The notes under the pieces were generated by a model. The model searched no databases and was not told where the DNA came from. It was given only the letters and a program-made list of their open reading frames with translations. DNA of 5,331 nt, taken from CAVSWN01 sp046728115 (GTDB lineage Bacteria > Acidobacteriota > Vicinamibacteria > Vicinamibacterales > CAVVIG01). Below are positions 1 to 4,463 of the stretch, piece by piece (the first letter of the stretch is position 1; every line of letters begins with the position of its first letter). The position numbers and the translations under genes were made by a program. Where the stretch lies: the NCBI GenBank assembly GCA_046728115.1, contig JBKPDW010000349.1:1-5331 (forward strand), read 5' to 3'.

Positions 1-1
1 G

Positions 2-1012
2 TTGTGGGTTGCGGATGGGCGTGCGGAGCGCCTGGGCACCGGGCCGATGGTGGCTTTCTCGCTGAGCTTGAGCGACGACGGCAGGCGACTGGCCCACAAG
101 GCGGTCGAGGCCCGCACGATGGGTGATGTAACGATCATGGACGTTGGGACCGGGCGCGCAACGACCATTACCGACGTCAATCCAGAGACTCGGGATTTGA
201 CGCTCGGCACGGTGAAGCCGGTCCAATGGAAATCGTTCGACGGAATGGAAATCTGGGGACTGCTACTGACGCCCTCGGCCGCCGCCGCGGGGCAACGGCT
301 TTCGTTGCTGGTGTACATCCATGGCGGTCCTGGCGGCGGTTTCACCTACGGTCTCTTCCCGCAGTTCATGCACATCGTGCCCCAGGTCGATCCGTATCCG
401 ACCGCGACGTTCGCCAGCCGCGGGTTCGCGGTCCTGTTTCCAATGCCGCGCGGCGGCAGCGGCTACGGCGAAGCCGGCCAGCGTGCAATCGTGAATGCGT
501 GGGGCGAAGCGGACTACAAGGACATCATGACGGGCGTCGATGCACTCGTCGCGCAAGGCATTGTCGATCCCAATCGGCTTGGCGTCATGGGTGCGTCATA
601 CGGCGGGTTCATGACGAACTGGATCGTCACGCAAACCGGCCGCTTCAAGGCGGCCTCCGCCGGCGCGAGCCTGACCGATCTCACCGACGAGTACTACCTG
701 TCGGAGGGCGGCGACTTCATGGTGGACTACTTCAAGCGTCCCTGGGAAAACGCGGCATCGTACGCCGCTCACTCGCCGCTGACGCATGCCGCCAAAGTGA
801 CGACACCACTACTGATTCAGCACGGCGAAGTCGATCCGCGCGTGCCGATCGCCGGCGCCTGGAAGTTCTACCGGACGCTGAAGGCGCTCGGCAAGACCGT
901 GGAGTTCGACATCTACCCGCGCGGCGGCCACGTGCTGCGCGAACCGATGCAGCAGCGCGAGCAGATGCGCCGAAATCTCGAGTGGTTTACGAAGTGGATA
1001 CCAACGCAATGA
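2..1012 (+). CDS. S9-family serine peptidase (prolyl oligopeptidase / acylaminoacyl-peptidase type), C-terminal part
   Basis: The reading frame is open from the left edge, so this is the last 336 residues of a protein whose family is usually about 650-700 residues long; the true start lies outside the window. Residues 1 to about 75 are the end of the beta-propeller that screens substrates; the rest is the alpha/beta-hydrolase domain (Peptidase_S9). Numbering from position 2, visible motifs are the oxyanion-hole segment HGGPGGG (His107 onward), the nucleophile elbow GASYGG (Ser199), the acid in HGEVDPRVP (Asp278) and the base in RGGHV (His310), so the catalytic triad is complete and correctly ordered. 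The enzyme would cleave peptides or N-acylated peptides. Whether it is exported cannot be told because the N-terminus is missing. It ends 38 bp from the stop codon of the convergent msrB. The family is certain; the exact peptidase specificity is not. Confidence 0.95.
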   Translation: MWVADGRAERLGTGPMVAFSLSLSDDGRRLAHKAVEARTMGDVTIMDVGTGRATTITDVNPETRDLTLGTVKPVQWKSFDGMEIWGLLLTPSAAAAGQRLSLLVYIHGGPGGGFTYGLFPQFMHIVPQVDPYPTATFASRGFAVLFPMPRGGSGYGEAGQRAIVNAWGEADYKDIMTGVDALVAQGIVDPNRLGVMGASYGGFMTNWIVTQTGRFKAASAGASLTDLTDEYYLSEGGDFMVDYFKRPWENAASYAAHSPLTHAAKVTTPLLIQHGEVDPRVPIAGAWKFYRTLKALGKTVEFDIYPRGGHVLREPMQQREQMRRNLEWFTKWIPTQ

Positions 1013-1068
1013 CAGAGTCGCGAGTCTGAAGTCTGCACTCTGAACACTGCTCACTGCTCTTTGGGCTC
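1013..1068. repeat. Degenerate 7-bp tandem array at the convergent junction
   Basis: Starting directly after the S9 peptidase stop codon, the DNA divides into eight consecutive 7-mers of related sequence: CAGAGTC, GCGAGTC, TGAAGTC, TGCACTC, TGAACAC, TGCTCAC, TGCTCTT, TGGGCTC. The rough consensus is TGNASTC. The sixth unit contains the TCA that is the msrB stop codon on the other strand, so the last units are within msrB coding sequence and may match only by chance. An inverted repeat CAGAGT (1013-1018) / ACTCTG (1037-1042) lies inside the array and could form a weak transcript-end hairpin, but there is no T-run. The periodicity is seen directly; any function is unknown. Confidence 0.55.
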
Positions 1069-1440
1069 GAACCGCAGCGCAACACCATTCATGCAGTAGC
1101 GCTCTCCGGTCGGACGGGGCCCATCAGGGAATACATGACCGAGATGGCCGCCGCATTGCGCGCAATGCACCTCGACGCGCGTCATTCCAAAGCTGCGATC
1201 GACGGTCGTCCCGACCGCCCCTTCAATCGGCCGGTAGAAACTGGGCCAGCCGGTGCCGCTCTCGAACTTCGTGTCCGACGTAAAAAGCGGCTGTCCACAA
1301 CCGGTGCAGTTGAACGTACCCTCGCGTTTCTCCCAATTGAGCGGGCTCGTGCCGGCGCGCTCGGTTCCGTGCTCCCGGAGGACGCGAAACTGCTCAGGAG
1401 TGAGAGCACTGCGCCATTCGTCTTCGGATTTTTCGATCAT
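1051..1440 (-). CDS. msrB: Peptide-methionine (R)-S-oxide reductase MsrB
   Basis: This 129-residue protein is full length for a single-domain MsrB (SelR fold). It reduces the R-epimer of methionine sulfoxide in proteins back to methionine, with electrons usually supplied by thioredoxin. The structural zinc is bound by two CxxC pairs, Cys45/Cys48 and Cys93/Cys96. The substrate-binding motif SGTGWPSF is at residues 61-68, HLGHVF at 99-104, and the catalytic cysteine is Cys116 in RYCMNG. The position that carries the resolving cysteine in many MsrBs is Thr63 here, and there are no cysteines beyond the zinc ligands and Cys116, so this is a one-cysteine type. No signal peptide is seen, so a cytoplasmic location is likely. 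The ATG at 1440 is supported by a GGAGG 8 nt upstream. Its 5' end overlaps the tail of a decayed gene by 47 bp, suggesting the two were once co-transcribed and translationally coupled. Confidence 0.97.
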   Translation of the reverse strand: MIEKSEDEWRSALTPEQFRVLREHGTERAGTSPLNWEKREGTFNCTGCGQPLFTSDTKFESGTGWPSFYRPIEGAVGTTVDRSFGMTRVEVHCAQCGGHLGHVFPDGPRPTGERYCMNGVALRFEPKEQ

Positions 1441-1448
1441 GGTCCGTA

Positions 1449-1453
1449 CCTCC
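1449..1453 (-). promoter_or_regulatory. Ribosome-binding site of msrB
   Basis: GGAGG on the minus strand, 8 nt before the ATG at 1440. It fixes the msrB start and lies inside the 3' end of the upstream reading frame. Confidence 0.7.
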
Positions 1454-1476
1454 GTGCGGAAGATCGAGTTTCAGCA

Positions 1477-1496
1477 GCGCCAGCACGTGCTGGCGC
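1477..1496. repeat. Perfect 20-bp palindrome upstream of msrB
   Basis: GCGCCAGCAC at 1477-1486 is followed immediately by its exact reverse complement GTGCTGGCGC at 1487-1496, with no spacer. It lies inside the decayed upstream gene, 37 bp before the msrB start. It is long enough to be an operator for a dimeric regulator, but it also encodes ordinary residues (RQHVLAL) in the old frame, so it may be chance in G+C-rich DNA. Confidence 0.5.
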
Positions 1497-1747
1497 ATAT
1501 CGGCGCCGGTCACGGGATTCCGAAACGTCGCCCGATCGAGCAGCACCCGCAATGCGTCGACGCGTCCCTTCAAGGGAGGAAACCGCTGTTCCATCGACGC
1601 AACCCATCGCTCGCGTTCGTCATCGTTCGTCCACGATCCACGCGAATACGTCAGGATTCGGGTCCGAGGGTTGCCCTGCGCAATGAACCCCGCGAAGATC
1701 TCGAACTTGTCCCAGGAAATATGATGAACGCGGGTTGGCGGCTCGCC

Positions 1748-1948
1748 TCACCCAGAATCGTGGCGTACCCGCGGTGCCACGTCGCGTTCGTGTTTTCCTT
1801 GACCAGCTTCAAGGGGAGATCGCGCAGGAGATCGGTCAGGCCGTCGGCGTTCGTACCTCGCCCTTCTCGTCTCCACGTCGCCCATCCCACCCGCACCGAG
1901 AGCGCTCAGGATTTCGTATGGACCGATTCGGCTACCTGGTTGCAGCAC
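1748..1948 (-). pseudogene. Ser/Thr protein kinase N-terminal stub (PknB-like), truncated
   Basis: From a GTG at 1948 the minus strand reads M-LQPGSRIGPYEILSALGAGG-MGDV, the canonical opening of bacterial Hanks-type Ser/Thr kinases: the GPYEIL strand followed by the glycine-rich ATP loop GAGGMGDV (residues 18-25). In intact proteins this is followed by a VYRARDTRL-type segment and then the VAIK lysine. Here the match stops abruptly at about position 1874, and the rest of the frame (to a TGA at 1748) is arginine-rich sequence with no kinase motif. All catalytic elements (VAIK Lys, HRD, DFG) are absent, so the 66-residue product cannot be an active kinase. The DNA after the break is coding-like in another frame and belongs to the unidentified gene remnant next to msrB, which points to a deletion or recombination junction around 1870-1880. 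Confidence 0.6.
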
Positions 1949-1975
1949 CTGTCACCATGCAGCGAGCAAGCAAGC

Positions 1976-1981
1976 ATCATA
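1976..1981 (-). promoter_or_regulatory. Possible -10 element of the kinase stub
   Basis: TATGAT on the minus strand (5 of 6 matches to TATAAT), 27 bp before the GTG of the kinase stub. No good -35 hexamer is visible at normal spacing, so this is only a weak candidate for a leftover kinase promoter. Confidence 0.2.
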
Positions 1982-2201
1982 CTTGTGCGTTCGCGCCGGA
2001 AATGGAGGCCGACGATATTATCTGGCACCTGTCCGACTTCGACATCTCAGAACCGATCAGCCGCGGGTCGCCCGGCGAATCGTCGTCAGCCTCGATGCCG
2101 AGCGGCGGCACAGAGGACACAATCGAGATCCTGCCGGCACGAATATTTGCAGCCGAGTTGTGGGCCGGCGCTGTTGTGGAGCAGTAGTACGATGCGGCCA
2201 C

Positions 2202-2206
2202 GGAGG
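2202..2206 (+). promoter_or_regulatory. Ribosome-binding site of the serine hydrolase
   Basis: GGAGG, 6 nt before the ATG at 2213. It favours 2213 over the in-frame ATG at 2192, which lies upstream of this site and has no such motif. Confidence 0.75.
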
Positions 2207-2212
2207 TTATCC

Positions 2213-3460
2213 ATGCGTCCTCAACTGCGACCGGCAGTGCGACTCTACGCGGCGCTGCTTATCGCCTGCGGGACCGCGTTCGCGCAGCAGCCGGGTCGAT
2301 CCGCAGCAGCGCCTCCCGACCTGGATCGCTGGGTCGCCCGAGCCATGCAGAGCTTCGAGGTGCCGGGCATCGCGCTCGCGATCGTCAAGGATGATGTCGT
2401 CGTGGTCGCGAAAGGCTACGGCGTGCGCAAGCTCGGCGACCCAGCCCCGGTGGACTCGAAGACGTTGTTTGGCATCGCGTCGAACACGAAGGCATTCACC
2501 GCCACCGCGCTCGGACTGCTGGTTGAGGAAAAGAAGATCGAGTGGGACGCACCGGTCGTTCGCTACCTGCCGGCGTTTGCGATGTGGGATCCGTTCGTCA
2601 CCCGCGAACTGACTGTGCGCGATCTGCTCGTGCATCGAAGCGGCCTCGGTCTGGGCGCGGGCGATCTGCTCTGGTGGCCTGCCTCCACTTACGATCGAAA
2701 AGAGATTGCGCGACGGCTGCGGTTCATTCGGCCGGCTACGAGCTTCCGCGCAGCCTACGCCTACGACAACGTTCTCTATTTGGTTGCCGGAGAGGTCATC
2801 GAGACCATCAGCGGTCAATCGTGGGAAGACTTCGTCAAGACGCGGATTCTCGACAAGCTGGGGATGACCGGGAGCAACGTGCGGCATTCGGCTGCCGCCG
2901 GCGGCGGCAACGTTGCCGCGCCGCATGCACGGATCGACGGGGTGGTGAAGCCCATTGCGCCGTTCGACAGCGACAACACCAACCCCGCCGGCGGCATCAA
3001 TTCGTCCGCCGAGGACATGGCGAGGTGGCTGCGCCTGCAGCTGTCGGGCGGCGTGCTGTCGGATGGATCACGGCTGTTTTCGTCCGCCACGGCGCGCGAA
3101 CTGACGAGCATCGTCACACCGATGCCGCTCGGTGATCCGCCGCCTGAGCTGTCGCCGCTCAAAGCCAATTTTCGTGGGTACGCCCTCGGGTTCGATATCC
3201 GCGACTACCGTGGGCACAAGCTCGTGGCGCACACGGGCGGACTCCCCGGCTACGTTTCGCGCGTTGCCATGCTTCCCGACCTGAATGTGGGCGTCGCCGT
3301 GCTGAGCAACCAGGAATCTGGCGAGGCATTCGAATCGATTGCGTTGCGCGTGCTGGACCACTATCTCGGTGCGCCCGCGTTCGACTGGATCGATGGCTTC
3401 TCGAAAGTTCGCGCGCGCGCGAGAAAGCCGCGGCTGAACGAGCCTCCTCGGAGGCGATGA
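2213..3460 (+). CDS. Exported serine hydrolase, beta-lactamase class C / PBP-like; C-terminal domain lost to a frameshift
   Basis: The 415-residue product belongs to the Beta-lactamase (PF00144) serine hydrolase family, whose members include class C beta-lactamases, DD-peptidases and esterases. The catalytic set is present: S90-N-T-K93 (SxxK, acylated serine and base), Y184-D-N186 (YxN) and H340-T-G342 (in place of KTG). An N-terminal signal peptide has a basic start, a hydrophobic stretch (residues 11-18) and a cleavage motif AFA|QQ after residue 24. A lipobox-like LIAC ending at Cys19 makes a lipoprotein an alternative. Either way it acts in the periplasm or at the envelope. The sequence stays family-like to DWIDGFSKVRAR, then turns into an arginine/proline tail (KPRLNEPPRRR) and stops at 3460. 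The other frame continues as a normal linker into DUF3471, so the natural protein is probably about 526 residues, ending at 3795. The substrate is unknown, and true beta-lactamase activity is not implied. Confidence 0.93.
   Translation: MRPQLRPAVRLYAALLIACGTAFAQQPGRSAAAPPDLDRWVARAMQSFEVPGIALAIVKDDVVVVAKGYGVRKLGDPAPVDSKTLFGIASNTKAFTATALGLLVEEKKIEWDAPVVRYLPAFAMWDPFVTRELTVRDLLVHRSGLGLGAGDLLWWPASTYDRKEIARRLRFIRPATSFRAAYAYDNVLYLVAGEVIETISGQSWEDFVKTRILDKLGMTGSNVRHSAAAGGGNVAAPHARIDGVVKPIAPFDSDNTNPAGGINSSAEDMARWLRLQLSGGVLSDGSRLFSSATARELTSIVTPMPLGDPPPELSPLKANFRGYALGFDIRDYRGHKLVAHTGGLPGYVSRVAMLPDLNVGVAVLSNQESGEAFESIALRVLDHYLGAPAFDWIDGFSKVRARARKPRLNEPPRRR
3410..3421 (+). repeat. (CG)6 dinucleotide run at the frameshift point
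   Basis: Twelve bases of alternating C and G. With one CG unit fewer, the frame reads SKVRAREKAAAERASSEAM and enters the DUF3471 segment without a break. With the six units present, translation ends at 3460. The repeat is therefore the most economical site for the shift, by slippage in vivo or by a read error. Confidence 0.65.
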
Positions 3461-3795
3461 CACACGACTCCGCGTCGCACCCGTCGCTGCCGCTGGCGAA
3501 GTACACGGGGACCTACCGTGATGCCTGGTACGGGGACGTGACGATCACCGACAACCGAGGCGGCCTGGTGATGCAGTTTTCACATACGCCTTTGCTCACG
3601 GGCGCCCTTCAGCATTGGCAGCACGACACGTTCGTCGTCCGCTGGACGGACCGCGAGCTGCGGGCCGACGCGTACGTGACGTTCGCGCTCAATCCGGATG
3701 GGTCGATCGATCAGGTGAAGATGAAAGCCGTCTCGCCGGAGACCGATTTCAGCTTCGATTTCCAGGACCTGCTATTGAGACCGGTCGCGAGGTGA
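3457..3795 (+). CDS. DUF3471 domain, out-of-frame C-terminal part of the serine hydrolase
   Basis: The 112-residue frame contains LPLAKYTGTYRDAWYGDVTI at residues 12-31, then LVMQFSHTP, DTFVVRWTDRELRADAYVTF and a closing DGSIDQVKMKAVSPETDFSF. This is the DUF3471 (PF11954) beta-rich domain that normally forms the C-terminus of beta-lactamase-like serine hydrolases, so it is a detached domain and not an independent gene in origin. The ATG at 3457 overlaps the TGA of the hydrolase as ATGA, and a GGAGG at 3450-3454 ends only 2 nt before it, too close for normal initiation. Termination-reinitiation could still give a separate polypeptide, though it would have no signal peptide and would stay in the cytoplasm. 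The frame is open and coding-like well upstream of the ATG, through EKAAAERASSEA, which supports a frameshift over a true start. The domain itself looks undamaged. Confidence 0.85.
   Translation: MTHDSASHPSLPLAKYTGTYRDAWYGDVTITDNRGGLVMQFSHTPLLTGALQHWQHDTFVVRWTDRELRADAYVTFALNPDGSIDQVKMKAVSPETDFSFDFQDLLLRPVAR
3789..3795 (+). promoter_or_regulatory. Ribosome-binding site spanning the DUF3471 stop codon
   Basis: GAGGTGA overlaps the stop codon of the preceding frame and lies 5 nt before the ATG at 3801. It supports that start and suggests that the small exported protein is translated from the same transcript as the hydrolase. Confidence 0.6.
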
Positions 3796-3800
3796 GCGGC

Positions 3801-4297
3801 ATGAATACCGACCGAGAGCCTCGACGCCGCGGGGTTCGACCGTTGGTGTCCAGCTGTTTCGTCATGCTGCTGTTGACGTGCTGGGCGGCACCGGCGGCTG
3901 ATGCTCAAGGATCGGGTTCACCGGCGGCGGCGCGATCGATCCGGGCCAGGCGTATGTCGGCACGTACTTCGAATCGCCGAGCATTGCGAATCATATCCGG
4001 CTGCGTCCCGGCATCGACGGCGGCTTCGGCGGGCCGTTCTCGGAAGCGATCGTCGATTTCGCGTTCCTGTACGACATCCCGTTCAGCCCGACGTCCGACT
4101 GGTTCGTGTATCAGGGCAGTGGTCCGACCGTCACGATCCTCCGCATCAACGAGCAGCACCATACCTCCGGCGGGTTTCTCGGCGTTTTTGGCGTCGGCAA
4201 CAAGAAGGGCTTCTTCTTCGAGGTGAAGATCAACGGCGGAGACGGCCCGAATCTCCGCGCAGGTGCTGGGTACACCATCAAGTTCCACCAGCCGTGA
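3801..4297 (+). pseudogene. Small exported, probably beta-barrel-like protein, frameshifted after the signal peptide
   Basis: From the ATG at 3801 the frame encodes a clear signal peptide: a basic start (REPRRRGVRP), a hydrophobic core (LVSSCFVMLLLTCWAAP) and cleavage after ADA (residue 35). The same frame then becomes arginine/serine-rich nonsense to a stop at 4226. From 3914 the next frame reads GFTGGGAIDPGQAYVGTYFE, then FAFLYDIPFSP, DWFVYQGSGPTVTILRINEQ, KGFFFEVKIN and LRAGAGYTIKF, stopping at 4297. Adding one G to the GGG at 3914-3916 joins them as ADAQGSGFTGGG, giving about 165 residues. The alternating hydrophobic and polar residues and the aromatic C-terminal strand resemble small outer-membrane beta-barrel or beta-sandwich proteins; that is inference, and I recognise no named family. 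It sits 5 bp after the hydrolase unit. As written, only the signal peptide plus junk would be made, unless the missing G is a read error. Confidence 0.7.
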
Positions 4298-4307
4298 GCC
4301 TGGAATC

Positions 4308-4328
4308 GCGTGGGCCTGGCGCCCGCGT
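4308..4328 (+). terminator. Possible hairpin terminator after the hydrolase unit
   Basis: GCGTGGGC (4308-4315) can pair with GCCCGCGT (4321-4328), including two G-U pairs, around a 5-nt loop. It begins about 10 nt after the stop at 4297. No T-run follows, so it is not a canonical intrinsic terminator. Confidence 0.35.
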
Positions 4329-4404
4329 CGACCGCTAATTGAATCTCACACGCTTCGCTATACTGCCTGCGTGGATGCCGCGCCGTTTCTGGTTGAAACT
4401 CCAG

Positions 4405-4463
4405 ACCCCGAACCCCGCACCTCGAACCCTGAACACGAACGTCGAACCGCGAACGACGCACGG
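4405..4463. repeat. Degenerate 7-bp tandem array ending at the lipase maturation factor stop codon
   Basis: The interval divides into successive units ACCCCGA, ACCCCGC, ACCTCGA, ACCCTGA, ACACGA (6 bp), ACGTCGA, ACCGCGA, ACGACGC, with a final partial unit ACGG directly before the minus-strand stop codon at 4464-4466. The consensus is about ACCYCGA. The first four units are the best conserved; later ones drift. The period of seven and the position between two convergent genes match the array at 1013-1068, although the unit sequences differ. The rest of this intergenic region (4329-4404) shows nothing firm beyond a lone TATACT at 4359-4364. Confidence 0.75.

Larger units (their letters stand above)
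1394..1896 (-). pseudogene. Frameshifted remnant of an unidentified gene upstream of msrB
   Basis: Two minus-strand frames together read like one protein. The first (from about 1896) contains NADGLTDLLRDLPLKLV and then NATWHRGYATILGE. It loses sense near 1735-1750, where the sequence continues in another frame as RVHHISWDKFEIFAGFI, then NPRTRILTYSRGSWTNDDER, MEQRFPPLKGRVDALRVLLD and PVTGADMRQHVLALL, ending at the stop at 1394. The second frame has no start codon of its own: a TGA at 1748-1750 is followed by open sequence with no ATG until 1594. One missing base (or two extra) would join the halves into roughly 165 residues. The regular mix of hydrophobic and charged residues says both halves were coding. 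I do not recognise the family. The N-terminus is missing because the upstream DNA is a kinase start. The last 47 bp overlap msrB. A sequencing or assembly error at the shift is possible, but would not explain the missing N-terminus. Confidence 0.6.
1949..2212. other. Divergent intergenic region without a convincing gene
   Basis: This interval separates the minus-strand kinase stub from the plus-strand serine hydrolase. Both strands contain open frames of about 70-75 codons (minus 1977-2201; plus, ending at 2187), but they mirror each other, have no clear ribosome-binding site and show no recognisable domain. The region must hold the hydrolase promoter; I cannot place a good -35/-10 pair. TTGTGG at 2159-2164 and TAGTAC at 2184-2189 are 19 bp apart, which is a poor match. 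Confidence 0.4.

Noticed and set aside
226..1029. Long plus-strand open frame inside the S9 peptidase
   Set aside because: It is an arginine-rich shadow frame of a gene whose catalytic motifs are all in the other frame.
1013..1068. CRISPR array or phage attachment site as the explanation of the short repeats
   Set aside because: The units are 7 bp, contiguous and degenerate with no spacers, and no cas gene, integrase or tRNA is nearby.
1874..1948. Insertion sequence as the cause of the kinase truncation
   Set aside because: No transposase frame, terminal inverted repeats or target-site duplication is visible around the junction.
1735..2187. Plus-strand open frame across the kinase stub and intergenic region
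   Set aside because: Its first part is antisense to coding-like minus-strand sequence, and the remainder has no start signal or domain.
1977..2201. Small minus-strand open frame of 74 codons in the divergent interval
   Set aside because: No ribosome-binding site or recognisable motif, and an equally long frame lies on the opposite strand; probably chance.
1253..2212. Upstream extension of the serine hydrolase frame (320 extra codons)
   Set aside because: The extension runs antisense through msrB and the decayed genes, has no domain-like sequence, and the GGAGG plus signal peptide at 2213 give a better start.
2207..2926. Minus-strand open frames opposite the hydrolase
   Set aside because: Antisense shadows in G+C-rich DNA; the plus strand carries the SxxK, YxN and HTG motifs.
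3801..4226. Reading the 3801 frame straight through as a 141-residue protein
   Set aside because: After the signal peptide it becomes Arg/Ser-rich sequence typical of a shadow frame, while the next frame is clearly the real mature protein.
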